Program-made: the position numbers and the translations under genes | In this document: positions 1 through 8,599 of the stretch, in pieces | How positions within the stretch are numbered: position 1 is the stretch's first letter | How the letters are laid out: each line of letters opens with the position of its first letter | Notes under the pieces: model-generated | What the model saw: the letters and a program-made list of their open reading frames with translations, nothing else | What the model was told of the DNA's origin: nothing | Databases searched by the model: none | From: Pseudanabaena mucicola str. Chao 1806 | GTDB taxonomy: Bacteria; Cyanobacteriota; Cyanobacteriia; Pseudanabaenales; Pseudanabaenaceae | Assembly (NCBI RefSeq): GCF_030323025.1 | Contig: NZ_CP097329.1 | Span: forward strand, 3,520,001-3,584,000 | Length of the DNA stretch: 64,000 nt | Direction: 5' to 3'

Positions 1-376
1 ATTCCCTCTACTATTACAAATCCTATGAGCGTAACAATAGGTCCGACGATAGGTACAACATTACTAGCAATTGTAATCATCGCTAATTGAGAAACCATCC
101 TTTTCAAAAATCCTTCCAAATCTCCTTTACCCATTAGAGTCCCTGTGACTTGGCTAACATCCCCCATAGCCAGACCAACATAGGTTTGCCAAGATTTCAT
201 ACCCATATTTCGCTCAAGATTGAGAGTGTCTTCTGCGGTAATTGGAATCTCGAAGAAACAATTTCTTATTGTCGTTAACTCCAAATCAAATTCTTTTGTT
301 TGCAATTCCGCCTCATTAACCATCCTCTCAATTTCAGGAGTCAATAACTCAGGTAATTTATCTGACCATTCCTTAA

Positions 377-1632
377 CTGAGATCTTGCACCATTCTAAAA
401 AGGGGTTGCAAAAAGACGAGAGATGTGAAAAAAAGGGCGTAGTACTAATTTAAATAACGATATGGAAAGCATCGTTAAGCACGCCCAAAGGTTAGTTTAT
501 AGCCTTCTGAGCTTTATGCCTAGTGTGTATCAAAAAGCCAGTCTGAATGCGATATTGGGACTATTTCTCGAAGCGCAGGGACATCCTTTACCTCAACATA
601 CGCAAGTAAAATCAGCCAGTTCGTTAAGTCGGTTTCAAAATCACTATAACTGGTCTACGCGGTCAGTGATTCGGATAACCCGTCAGATCATCTTAGAGCA
701 AATCGCTCAGCATCGACCATACAAAGGGAGTCCATTGAAGATCTTGATTGACTTGACCACATTGACAAAATGCGGCAAGTTTTTGCATCTAAATACCTCG
801 ACGGCTGACGGCTCAGCCCCATGGGTAAGGATGCTCAACGGTAAGCGAGGACTTCATCTAGTCTTACTTTATCTAGTCTACGGTGAGTGGCGAATACCAT
901 GGAGTTTTAGAGTGTGGCGCGGCAAGGGATATGCGAGTCCATCAGACTTAGCTTGTAAATTGTTGGGAACAGTGCCAAAGCGATTAACCCAAGGCAGGAA
1001 AGTAATTGTTCTTGCTGATACTGAGTTTTGCACAGTCAAGTTTTTAAATACAGTCCGAGCAAAGGCTTGGCGAGTTGTTGTGGGCATACGCTGCAATCGT
1101 AAGCTTCAAGATGGGCGTTCGGTCAAACAACTTTATCGTCATGGCAAACGGGGGCAACAAGTTTTACTCGAAGGGCTAAGTACCACATTTACCATCTCTT
1201 GGTTCTGGCTCAAAAGAGCTGATAGCAAACGAGAGTTACGCTTTGTGATTTCTTCTCATCCTTATTCGGGTGCTTATCTGGTGATGTTGGGTCGTAAGCG
1301 TTGGGCGATTGAGGGATTTTTCAAAACCATTAAACATCGCTTTGGTTTACATTGTTTTGGGCAGTCTACAAAACTTGGAGTTTTTCGTTGGCTAATTCTA
1401 TCTCTGATTGCTTATCTTTTGGCTCACTGGAGTACTCAATGGTCGCCACCTCCTGTCTTGGACTGGAAGGCTGCCTCTGATTTGACACTTTCTGTTTTAT
1501 TCCCTTCTGTCCTTTGGTTAAAACTCCTCCGATACATCCGAATTAATGCTGATATTGCTGCTCGTTATGGTTTTAAAATTGTTCTCAAACCCATTCCTAC
1601 TTAAAGCTTTTGGGAATGGTGCAAGATCTCAG
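377..1632 (+). mobile_element. IS701/IS4-type insertion sequence, 1256 bp
   Basis: The element has terminal inverted repeats beginning CTGAGATCTTGCACCATTC at 377 and ending in its complement at 1632. It is flanked by a 4-bp direct repeat TTAA (373-376 and 1633-1636) and contains one transposase gene. A 4-bp duplication with YTAR-like specificity is typical of the IS701 group. It sits inside the dynamin-like GTPase gene. Confidence 0.88.
462..1604 (+). CDS. DDE transposase, IS4/IS701 type
   Basis: This 380-aa transposase fills the insertion sequence. Acidic positions in LIDLTTL (about residue 92) and in the LADTEF motif (near 187), plus the C-terminal R..W.IE.FFK..K block, match the DDE catalytic core and the YREK-like signature of IS4-superfamily transposases. 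The length is usual for the family and the frame is intact, so the copy could be active. The start at 462 (ATG) is the first ATG after the left inverted repeat. Confidence 0.87.
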   Translation: MESIVKHAQRLVYSLLSFMPSVYQKASLNAILGLFLEAQGHPLPQHTQVKSASSLSRFQNHYNWSTRSVIRITRQIILEQIAQHRPYKGSPLKILIDLTTLTKCGKFLHLNTSTADGSAPWVRMLNGKRGLHLVLLYLVYGEWRIPWSFRVWRGKGYASPSDLACKLLGTVPKRLTQGRKVIVLADTEFCTVKFLNTVRAKAWRVVVGIRCNRKLQDGRSVKQLYRHGKRGQQVLLEGLSTTFTISWFWLKRADSKRELRFVISSHPYSGAYLVMLGRKRWAIEGFFKTIKHRFGLHCFGQSTKLGVFRWLILSLIAYLLAHWSTQWSPPPVLDWKAASDLTLSVLFPSVLWLKLLRYIRINADIAARYGFKIVLKPIPT

Positions 1633-3086
1633 TTAAACTTGATCTCGGTATATGCCTTGAGTTCCCTTTCAAGTATTTGATTGATTTTCTTTTTCGTTTC
1701 ACTGTTGTTTGCAATCAATTTTACAAAATCTGTGATTGATTCCCAACTAAATCCAAACATCTCCTCTAAGTTAAGATTCTGCGAGTCCAATGCCCATGTT
1801 TGGCGCATTTTCCCAGTATGCTCCCTTAAACTATTAGCGGCTATAGCACTAATCTTACTGATATACACCTGAAGAGTTCTATCCAGAATACCCTTGCGAG
1901 ATTCAAGCCCAATCAATCTTTGTTCTACCTCTTTGCTCTTCTGCTCTAATTCAAGCAATGGTACTTCCAATGTTTGTTTGCGTTGCCTAACAGTTGTACG
2001 CACATCAGGAATAATCCAACTCAAAGACTGAATACTCGACTCAAAATAAGCGGATATTTTTTCATCACTTGCTAAAAATGCCTCTAGTTCTATCTCTAAG
2101 CGTAATACCCCTGAATTTTCTAACTGTGGTTGATTAATCGGATCTACACTTCTTGCTGATAACGCACCTTTCGCATCAACATAAAAGACTCTGCGATCAT
2201 AAAGATTTTGATCAAAATGCCCTTCTTCATCTATAAAGCAATCCTCAAGCCCTAATTTGACATATTTTTTGATGTCATCAACTTCAAACTCATCCACCAT
2301 GTTGATTTTATTAACCACGAAAAACACGTTTGTTAAGCGTCCTTTTCCTAGCGTCTCCGCAATAAACTGGCGCTCATCTGCACTAATAATTTGTGTTGCG
2401 TTTAGAACAAAGATGATCGCTTGTGCCTGTTTTAGAAACCGCGTAGTAACTTTTGTGCGGCTACTACTTTCTTTTAATCCAGGCGAGTCAATTAAGCGCA
2501 CACCATTAGCGCATAAACTATGCTGACAGTTGATTTGAGCATAGTCAATGTTTTGAAAACGATCAATATAGCCTTGCTGATTGAGTGTTTCCTGATCTTC
2601 TCTAGTAAGCTGATACTCAGAAGTAAAGGATTCAAGACTCATTACTCGTGGGCTATCATGACCTGATTCGTATACCGATACATTATTACTATCACCATAT
2701 ACAAGCATAGTCACAATCGCAGTACAGGGAGTCGCTTTAGCAGCTAAAACTCTACCTCCGAGCATCGCGTTTAAAAGTGTACTTTTGCCATGCTTGAACT
2801 CACCAAGTACAATAATTTTAAAGATGCCTTGCTGAATATCTTGGGCGCGAACAGCCCAAGAATGGGCATTGCTCATAAAACCCAGACCACAAACAACAGC
2901 CCCACCTGTTTCTAGGTTTACTGACACATCACGCTCCTGACCAATCAGCAACGAAATATCCCGCAAAACCGCCGCCATTTCATCACTTTTTTCTTTGGCG
3001 GAGCTATAAGTACCTGTATTCATGGTAAATGGCTATTTATTTTAGTAGGTCTAGGCTTAATTTTATAACAGACCTAGCAGCCTAAC

Positions 3087-3299
3087 GGCTTAATTGAGCG
3101 GATGAGAACTTTCGCTCTCAACTGAAATATTAGAATTTAGTCCGCTCCAATGATGTGTTATGCGCTGATCGCTTATCAATTATTTATCTTTGCGATCGCC
3201 GATCATCTCTCGGAACTCATCAACGAAGCAGATAATTTTTGCTTGCTTAAACTTGGCTGATAATAGACAACTTTAATGAGCGTTTCGGTTAGGCATAAC
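3087..3299 (-). repeat. gene-less integron cassette A, copy 1 (distal)
   Basis: A 213-bp cassette. Read on the minus strand it begins TTATGCCTAACCGAAACGC, has a conserved body of about 130 bp containing a GCGATCGC octamer, and ends in an attC (3080-3163) whose arms pair GCATAACACATCATTGGAGC with GCTCAATTAAGCCGTTAGGC. The attC loop is the 'gagaactttcgctctc' type. No gene of normal length is present. Confidence 0.85.
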
Positions 3300-3513
3300 G
3301 GCTTAATTGAGCGGCAAGAGAACTTTCGCTCTCAACTGAAATATTAGAACTTAGTCCGCTCCAATGATGTGTTATGCGCCGATCGCTTATCAATTATTTA
3401 TCTTTGCGATCGCCGACAATCTATCGGAACTCATCAACGAAGCAGATAATTTTTGCTTGCTTAAACTTGGCTGATAATAGACAACTTTAATGAGCGTATC
3501 GGTTAGGCATAAC
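3300..3513 (-). repeat. gene-less integron cassette A, copy 2
   Basis: A 214-bp copy with the 'aagagaactttcgctctc' attC loop and the same body as its neighbours. It is part of a run of four A cassettes at the distal end of the array. Confidence 0.85.
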
Positions 3514-3730
3514 GGCTTAATTGAGCGGCAATTGATCGCCTCTAACTAAGCACAATTTACTCTGATTATTGTCCGCTCCAATGATGTGTTATGCGCCGAT
3601 CGCTTATCAATTATTTATCTTTGCGATCGCCAACAATCTATCGGAACTCATCAACGAAGACGACAATTTTTGCTTGCTTAAACTTGGCTGATAATAGACA
3701 ACTTTAATGAGCGTTTCGGTTAGGCATAAC
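3514..3730 (-). repeat. gene-less integron cassette A, copy 3
   Basis: A 217-bp copy whose attC loop is the second type ('caattgatcgcctctaacta'), although body and stem arms match copies 1, 2 and 4. Confidence 0.85.
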
Positions 3731-3943
3731 GGCTTAATTGAGCGGATGAGAACTTTCGCTCTCAACTGAAATATTAGAACTTAGTCCGCTCCAATGATGT
3801 GTTATGCCCCGATCGCTTATCAATTATTTATCTTTGCGATCGCCAACAATCTATCGGAACTCATCAACGAAGCTGACAATTTTTGCTTGCTTAAACTTGG
3901 CTGATAATAGACAACTTTAATGAGCGTATCGGTTAGGCATAAC
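3731..3943 (-). repeat. gene-less integron cassette A, copy 4
   Basis: A 213-bp copy with the 'gagaactttcgctctc' attC loop. It directly follows the attC of the DUF2834/DUF3052-like cassette, copy 1. Confidence 0.85.
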
Positions 3944-4006
3944 GGTTGCGTTCAGCCGCGCCGCGTAGCATAGCGAAGCGGTGTCGGCTGGAACGCAGTG
4001 TTGGGC
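3937..4006 (-). other. attC site of DUF2834/DUF3052-like cassette, copy 1
   Basis: A 70-bp imperfect palindrome. On the minus strand R'' is GCCCAAC (4006-4000) and R' is GTTATGC (3943-3937). The arms CTGCGTTCCAGCCG and CGGCTGAACGCAACC pair around a short loop that has its own hairpin. Confidence 0.85.
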
Positions 4007-4017
4007 GGCTGGTTCAT

Positions 4018-4473
4018 TTACTTCTTGGTTTTCGCCTTCCCTTGTTTCGTCAAAGCAAAGGATTCGCGGCGCTTCATTGTTTTGACAAACTCGACGCGGC
4101 GAAAGCGCATGGCGGTCCAATCCTCATCTATGGCGACTTGACGCACGCGCTCAAAGCCCACACTCCCAAGCGCCTCCCAGCCGTTATCGCGGTTGAAATT
4201 GCATTTGTATTTCTTTGACGTACCTTTGGGATATGCAAACCATATCAGCGCATCGCCCTTTGCTTTCTTGGCTATGGTTTTGCCCGCCGCCTCAATTTCC
4301 GGTAGGGTGGTAACAAATACCAACGTAAAAACAATTTCTCTCGCCTCACGCGCATCGCGTAAGACTTTGATTCCCGTCAATGCCGCAAGTTCAGGCTCGA
4401 AACTTTCTGGAGCATTGAGTACAAGAATCTCTGTTTGGTCTTTCAGAGTCAACTTGCTAAAAATAGATGTCAT
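4018..4473 (-). CDS. DUF3052-like protein, cassette gene, copy 1
   Basis: This 151-aa protein has no signal peptide and a strongly basic C-terminus (KTMKRRE... KAKTKK). The middle (LIWFAYPKGTSKKYKCNFNRDNGW, here given as its parts LIWFAYPKG and NRDNGW) followed by AIDEDWTAMRFRR matches the pattern of DUF3052/YdhG-like small proteins of unknown function. It follows the DUF2834 gene in the same cassette after 67 bp and ends 11 bp before the attC core. An identical copy is at 5932-6387. The domain call is by pattern memory, so moderate. Confidence 0.7.
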   Translation of the reverse strand: MTSIFSKLTLKDQTEILVLNAPESFEPELAALTGIKVLRDAREAREIVFTLVFVTTLPEIEAAGKTIAKKAKGDALIWFAYPKGTSKKYKCNFNRDNGWEALGSVGFERVRQVAIDEDWTAMRFRRVEFVKTMKRRESFALTKQGKAKTKK

Positions 4474-4540
4474 TTGTAATCTCTCCTTATGCGGACAGCA
4501 TTGACTTTCAAGCAGTCATATCTATTGCTTGTAAGTTCTG

Positions 4541-4870
4541 TCAACTGACGGTCGAATGTTCCTGTGCCATTTCACGCAGATACAAATATAACGGTAGCCC
4601 CAGGGATACTCCTACAACCAGCGTACCCACAATAGGCAGCCAAAGAGTTGAAACCTTTCGCTTCTGTCCATCAGTAAAAACGAAAACAAACAAAACCAAC
4701 GCGGAAACGATGACATCCAACCAACCAAAGGCGGCTATACGTGAAGTCGCGATTTGTTCGATAAGCAATGGGATATTGAAACCATTATCTGCAATCCAAG
4801 GAAAGAATTGAGAGTATGGAAGAACAACACCAAGAAAACCAAGGATCAGGTAGATGTGCTTTGTTTTCAT
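4541..4870 (-). CDS. DUF2834 membrane protein, cassette gene, copy 1
   Basis: A 109-aa protein with three predicted membrane helices (about residues 8-27, 46-67 and 78-98). The motifs LPYSQFFPW, FGWLDVIVSALVL and GVSLGLPLYLYLRE are characteristic of DUF2834, a small inner-membrane family of unknown function. It is the first gene of a two-gene cassette; its ATG lies about 36 bp after the cassette boundary (4906). An identical copy is at 6455-6784. Confidence 0.8.
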   Translation of the reverse strand: MKTKHIYLILGFLGVVLPYSQFFPWIADNGFNIPLLIEQIATSRIAAFGWLDVIVSALVLFVFVFTDGQKRKVSTLWLPIVGTLVVGVSLGLPLYLYLREMAQEHSTVS

Positions 4871-4899
4871 GTTTTGAGACCTTTTCGTGTGTAATGGCC

Positions 4900-5028
4900 G
4901 CCCAACGTTCGAGCTAAGCTGCCCGCGGAGGCAGGTACTGTAAGCCCGGACTGAGACGATAGTACGACTGGCTCAGGCCGGGCTTACAGTGCCTGTCGTA
5001 GCGGGTCAGCTTGAGCGAGGGGTTAGGC
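4900..5028 (-). other. attC site of cupin cassette, copy 1 (long, about 129 bp)
   Basis: R'' is GCCTAAC (5028-5022, minus strand) and R' is GTTGGGC (4906-4900). Between them is a long structured stem: GACCCGCTACGACAGGCACTG... pairs with ...CAGTACCTGCCTCCGCGGGCAGC in pieces. The length resembles Vibrio-type repeats rather than the approximately 60-bp sites of mobile integrons. Confidence 0.83.
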
Positions 5029-5029
5029 A

Positions 5030-5368
5030 TCACCGCTCACCGCCGGGCGGCCCCCAGAAGACCACCCACGTTGCGAAGTCGCTTGAGAAGTTCTCAAAGC
5101 GGTGTGTCTGCCCTGCGGGCACGAAGAACGCTGAGCCGGGCGAAAAGCTCAGTCGCTCATCTCCGTTCACGAAAGTTCCCGTCCCTGAGATGATGAAGTA
5201 CAGCTCATCTTGGCTATGCGGAGACTGTGGATCCGTTTCGACGGGCGCATAGATCTCAACCGACATGGTGCCGTGGGCAAGCGCCCGGACGAACCTCTCA
5301 CCGCCTGGCCACTGCGCAGTGACCTCGCCCGGAAGGCGGGCTAGAAGCGTCTCGGCGTGGGCATTCAT
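5030..5368 (-). CDS. cupin-domain protein, cassette gene, copy 1
   Basis: A 112-aa single-domain cupin. The first cupin motif is HSQDELYFIISGTGTF (near residue 51) and the second is PAGQTHRFEN (near residue 86), with the usual metal-binding His/Glu positions. Such small cupins are often sugar- or metal-binding enzymes or sensors; no substrate can be inferred. The stop codon is adjacent to the R'' core of its attC. GC content looks higher than in the surrounding A cassettes, suggesting a foreign origin. An identical copy is at 6944-7282. Confidence 0.85.
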   Translation of the reverse strand: MNAHAETLLARLPGEVTAQWPGGERFVRALAHGTMSVEIYAPVETDPQSPHSQDELYFIISGTGTFVNGDERLSFSPGSAFFVPAGQTHRFENFSSDFATWVVFWGPPGGER

Positions 5369-5426
5369 GGGATGGACGTCGTGCTGTGCGGAGGTGGACC
5401 AATGGAGTTTGGTTGTGATGCCTAAC

Positions 5427-5640
5427 GGCTTAATTGAGCGGCAAGAGAACTTGGACTCTCAACCAAAATCTTTGATTATTGTCCGCTCCAATGATGTGTT
5501 ATGCACCGATCGCTTATCAATTATTTATCTTTGCGATCGCCGACAATCTATCGGAACTCATCAACGAAGCTGACAATTTTTGCTTGCTTAAACTTGGCTG
5601 ATAATAGACAACTTTAATGAGCGTTTCGGTTAGGCATAAC
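5427..5640 (-). repeat. gene-less integron cassette A, copy 5
   Basis: A 214-bp copy with a hybrid attC loop: it starts like type 1 ('aagagaacttggactctc') and ends like type 2 ('tttgattattg'). The body is the standard A sequence. Confidence 0.85.
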
Positions 5641-5857
5641 GGCTTAATTGAGCGGCAATTGATCGCCTCTAACTAAGCACAATTTACTCTGATTATTGTC
5701 CGCTCCAATGATGTGTTATGCGCCGATCGCTTATCAATTATTTATCTTTGCGATCGCCGACAATCTCTCGGAACTCATCAACGAAGCTGACAATTTTTGC
5801 TTGCTTAAACTTGGCTGATAATAGACAACTTTAATGAGCGTATCGGTTAGGCATAAC
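5641..5857 (-). repeat. gene-less integron cassette A, copy 6
   Basis: A 217-bp copy with the type-2 attC loop. Together with copy 5 it separates the two copies of the duplicated gene-cassette block. Confidence 0.85.
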
Positions 5858-5920
5858 GGTTGCGTTCAGCCGCGCCGCGTAGCATAGCGAAGCGGTGTCG
5901 GCTGGAACGCAGTGTTGGGC
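5851..5920 (-). other. attC site of DUF2834/DUF3052-like cassette, copy 2
   Basis: Same sequence as the site at 3937-4006 (offset 1914): R'' GCCCAAC, R' GTTATGC. Confidence 0.85.
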
Positions 5921-5931
5921 GGCTGGTTCAT

Positions 5932-6387
5932 TTACTTCTTGGTTTTCGCCTTCCCTTGTTTCGTCAAAGCAAAGGATTCGCGGCGCTTCATTGTTTTGAC
6001 AAACTCGACGCGGCGAAAGCGCATGGCGGTCCAATCCTCATCTATGGCGACTTGACGCACGCGCTCAAAGCCCACACTCCCAAGCGCCTCCCAGCCGTTA
6101 TCGCGGTTGAAATTGCATTTGTATTTCTTTGACGTACCTTTGGGATATGCAAACCATATCAGCGCATCGCCCTTTGCTTTCTTGGCTATGGTTTTGCCCG
6201 CCGCCTCAATTTCCGGTAGGGTGGTAACAAATACCAACGTAAAAACAATTTCTCTCGCCTCACGCGCATCGCGTAAGACTTTGATTCCCGTCAATGCCGC
6301 AAGTTCAGGCTCGAAACTTTCTGGAGCATTGAGTACAAGAATCTCTGTTTGGTCTTTCAGAGTCAACTTGCTAAAAATAGATGTCAT
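5932..6387 (-). CDS. DUF3052-like protein, cassette gene, copy 2
   Basis: The 151-aa product is identical to that of 4018-4473, at an exact offset of 1914 bp. It is the second gene of the duplicated two-gene cassette. See copy 1 for motifs; function is unknown. Confidence 0.7.
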   Translation of the reverse strand: MTSIFSKLTLKDQTEILVLNAPESFEPELAALTGIKVLRDAREAREIVFTLVFVTTLPEIEAAGKTIAKKAKGDALIWFAYPKGTSKKYKCNFNRDNGWEALGSVGFERVRQVAIDEDWTAMRFRRVEFVKTMKRRESFALTKQGKAKTKK

Positions 6388-6454
6388 TTGTAATCTCTCC
6401 TTATGCGGACAGCATTGACTTTCAAGCAGTCATATCTATTGCTTGTAAGTTCTG

Positions 6455-6784
6455 TCAACTGACGGTCGAATGTTCCTGTGCCATTTCACGCAGATACAAA
6501 TATAACGGTAGCCCCAGGGATACTCCTACAACCAGCGTACCCACAATAGGCAGCCAAAGAGTTGAAACCTTTCGCTTCTGTCCATCAGTAAAAACGAAAA
6601 CAAACAAAACCAACGCGGAAACGATGACATCCAACCAACCAAAGGCGGCTATACGTGAAGTCGCGATTTGTTCGATAAGCAATGGGATATTGAAACCATT
6701 ATCTGCAATCCAAGGAAAGAATTGAGAGTATGGAAGAACAACACCAAGAAAACCAAGGATCAGGTAGATGTGCTTTGTTTTCAT
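6455..6784 (-). CDS. DUF2834 membrane protein, cassette gene, copy 2
   Basis: The 109-aa product is identical to that of 4541-4870. It has three membrane helices and the DUF2834 motifs LPYSQF and GVSLGLPL. First gene of the duplicated cassette. Confidence 0.8.
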   Translation of the reverse strand: MKTKHIYLILGFLGVVLPYSQFFPWIADNGFNIPLLIEQIATSRIAAFGWLDVIVSALVLFVFVFTDGQKRKVSTLWLPIVGTLVVGVSLGLPLYLYLREMAQEHSTVS

Positions 6785-6813
6785 GTTTTGAGACCTTTTC
6801 GTGTGTAATGGCC

Positions 6814-6942
6814 GCCCAACGTTCGAGCTAAGCTGCCCGCGGAGGCAGGTACTGTAAGCCCGGACTGAGACGATAGTACGACTGGCTCAGGCCGGGCTTA
6901 CAGTGCCTGCCGTAGCGGGTCAGCTTGAGCGAGGGGTTAGGC
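6814..6942 (-). other. attC site of cupin cassette, copy 2
   Basis: Same as 4900-5028 except for one base in the stem (C at 6907 against T at 4993). The change turns a G-T wobble into a G-C pair, so the fold is kept. Confidence 0.83.
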
Positions 6943-6943
6943 A

Positions 6944-7282
6944 TCACCGCTCACCGCCGGGCGGCCCCCAGAAGACCACCCACGTTGCGAAGTCGCTTGA
7001 GAAGTTCTCAAAGCGGTGTGTCTGCCCTGCGGGCACGAAGAACGCTGAGCCGGGCGAAAAGCTCAGTCGCTCATCTCCGTTCACGAAAGTTCCCGTCCCT
7101 GAGATGATGAAGTACAGCTCATCTTGGCTATGCGGAGACTGTGGATCCGTTTCGACGGGCGCATAGATCTCAACCGACATGGTGCCGTGGGCAAGCGCCC
7201 GGACGAACCTCTCACCGCCTGGCCACTGCGCAGTGACCTCGCCCGGAAGGCGGGCTAGAAGCGTCTCGGCGTGGGCATTCAT
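6944..7282 (-). CDS. cupin-domain protein, cassette gene, copy 2
   Basis: The 112-aa product is identical to that of 5030-5368. It lies in a 520-bp cassette (6821-7340) next to the ArsN2-like cassette. Confidence 0.85.
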   Translation of the reverse strand: MNAHAETLLARLPGEVTAQWPGGERFVRALAHGTMSVEIYAPVETDPQSPHSQDELYFIISGTGTFVNGDERLSFSPGSAFFVPAGQTHRFENFSSDFATWVVFWGPPGGER

Positions 7283-7333
7283 GGGATGGACGTCGTGCTG
7301 TGCGGAGGTGGGCCAATGGAGTTTGGTTGTGAT

Positions 7334-7417
7334 GCCTAACGATCACAATGAGCCGCGCGCCATGGTGAGAGGATTGCGCGGACGGCTCGGCGCGTCGGCT
7401 CCATTGTGTTGTTAGGC
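7334..7417 (-). other. attC site of ArsN2-like acetyltransferase cassette
   Basis: R'' is GCCTAAC (7417-7411) and R' is GTTAGGC (7340-7334), both perfect consensus. The arms CAATGGAGCCGACGCG and CGGCTCATTGTGATCG pair. This is the most canonical attC of the array. The acetyltransferase stop codon TAA lies inside R''. Confidence 0.9.
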
Positions 7418-7840
7418 GGCCTGCTTGACCATGAGCGCCGCCGCTCCACAGCACGATGAACCAAACTGACTGCAACCTTGAACTTCGGCCGGAGCTGAAC
7501 AGCGGGGGGATTCTCTATAGCCATGCGCGACGAAGAATGCCAGGGCGTCGTTTGTCAGCAAGTAGAGTTGATTCACGCCTTGGCTCCGTGCCCGTTGCTC
7601 GATAGCCCCCAGCAGCTTTGTGCCCAGACCACGAGACCGATGAGTTGGGAGTACGGCAACAGAGCGAACGAGCGCAGTTGATCCGAAAACCTGTAGCCCA
7701 GCCACCCCAACGTCGGACTCGCCGTCGCGAGCAAACACGAAGTTCGAAAGGTGCTCCGGGAGGATGTCGTCACTCGGAAGACCGCATTGCCCAAGCACGT
7801 ATGCGACCTGGGCCAAAGTTGGGTTTGACGAGATCTGCAT
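7412..7840 (-). CDS. GNAT acetyltransferase, ArsN2-like, cassette gene
   Basis: A 142-aa GCN5-related N-acetyltransferase. Acetyl-CoA motif A is visible as RSVAVLPTHRSRGLGTKL (split: RSVAVLP, RSRGLGTKL), followed by LLTNDALAFFVAHGY and a C-terminal AP..VQGCSQF....CGAAALMVK block. This end resembles ArsN2 proteins, which are linked to arsenic resistance, but with Cys replacements in the usual LCP.SA motif. The start at 7840 lies 35 bp inside the cassette boundary (7875). A general GNAT of other specificity is the alternative. Confidence 0.8.
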   Translation of the reverse strand: MQISSNPTLAQVAYVLGQCGLPSDDILPEHLSNFVFARDGESDVGVAGLQVFGSTALVRSVAVLPTHRSRGLGTKLLGAIEQRARSQGVNQLYLLTNDALAFFVAHGYRESPRCSAPAEVQGCSQFGSSCCGAAALMVKQAA

Positions 7841-7875
7841 CTGCGCGCCTCCTTCGATGAGTTTTGAGACCTAAC

Positions 7876-8092
7876 GGCTTAATTGAGCGGCAATTGATCG
7901 CCTCTAACTAAGCACAATTTACTCTGATTATTGTCCGCTCCAATGATGTGTTATGCCCCGATCGCTTATCAATTATTTATCTTTGCGATCGCCAACAATC
8001 TATCGGAACTCATCAACGAAGCTGACAATTTTTGAGCGCCTAATCTTGGCTGAAAAACGATAAATTGAATGGGCTTTTCGGTTAGGCATAAC
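7876..8092 (-). repeat. gene-less integron cassette A, copy 7 (divergent body)
   Basis: A 217-bp copy with type-2 attC loop. Its first 70 bp (minus strand) differ from the other copies: the otherwise conserved stop of the mini-ORF is lost and the sequence matching 'gcttgcttaaacttggctgataatag' elsewhere is altered here. It is the most divergent of the twelve. Confidence 0.83.
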
Positions 8093-8173
8093 GACCCCAA
8101 TCACCCGCCGCAGATAACCTTGAGCTCCAACCGATAACCTCTCAACGGTCGGTGTGCATTGGGATTGTTGGGC
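8086..8173 (-). other. attC site of VOC cassette
   Basis: R'' is GCCCAAC (8173-8167) and R' is GTTATGC (8092-8086). The inner arms ATCCCAATGCACACC and TGATTGGGGTC pair partly. Confidence 0.8.
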
Positions 8174-8224
8174 AGCGGTTGACCGATCGAAGTCCCAGTT
8201 ACGGCAAGGATGATGCGTCTTCCT

Positions 8225-8599
8225 TCAATTTGATAACGGTTGGCTTAGAGCAATGCAATTGCCTTCACTATCTTCAAACTCAGCCACCCAGCCAAGTTCG
8301 CCAATAGATGTTTTGGGATACAACACTTTCCCACCCGCAGCGATCGCATTAGCAAGCGTTTCGTCAATGCTGTCAGTGTCAAAGTAAACTCGAATCCCTT
8401 GTGTGCCTGGAATGTAGCTATCCCCCTTAGCCAAAGCCCCAGACGCACCAGATCCGCCCTCTAATGACGGAAAGTTAGCCATTTGATTGCCATCAACATC
8501 AACGCGATCAAACTCGCAACCAAAAACCGCGCTGTAGAATGTGATTGCACGCTCTAGGTCATTGACCGGAATCTCAAAGTAGTAAACTGTCGGGCGCAT
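8225..8599 (-). CDS. VOC-family protein (glyoxalase/bleomycin-resistance fold), cassette gene
   Basis: A 124-aa protein with the vicinal-oxygen-chelate pattern: EIPVNDLERAITFYSAVFG at the N-terminus, a central AAGGKVLYPKT strand-turn region and the C-terminal FEDSEGNCIALSQ. Family members bind a divalent metal and act as lyases, dioxygenases or drug-binding proteins; the substrate is not predictable. The cassette (8093-8737) has a 135-bp leader between its boundary and the ATG, unusually long for a cassette. Confidence 0.88.
   Translation of the reverse strand: MRPTVYYFEIPVNDLERAITFYSAVFGCEFDRVDVDGNQMANFPSLEGGSGASGALAKGDSYIPGTQGIRVYFDTDSIDETLANAIAAGGKVLYPKTSIGELGWVAEFEDSEGNCIALSQPLSN

Larger units (their letters stand above)
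1..3023 (-). pseudogene. dynamin-like GTPase gene, interrupted by an IS element, partial at window edge
   Basis: The 5' part (3023 to 1633) encodes 464 residues of a dynamin-superfamily GTPase: P-loop GEFKHGKST at about residues 74-82, DSPGL at 179-183 and NKIN at 238-241, then helical sequence. An insertion at 377-1632 adds a stop (TGA) directly after the TTAA target site. Removing the insertion and one TTAA copy restores the frame: it continues through 372..1 without a stop, with hydrophobic stretches near the edge that fit a membrane-inserting paddle. Bacterial dynamin-like proteins remodel or protect membranes. The gene starts 57 bp after the last cassette boundary of the integron array on the same strand. 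The C-terminus lies outside the window. Family assignment is firm; specific function is unknown. Confidence 0.85.

Noticed and set aside
220-453. 77-aa plus-strand frame left of the transposase
   Set aside because: It runs across the IS boundary and is antisense to the dynamin-like gene.
3917-4120. 67-aa minus-strand frame (also at 5831-6034) spanning a cassette joint
   Set aside because: It overlaps the DUF3052-like gene in another frame and runs through the attC; it is a shadow frame.
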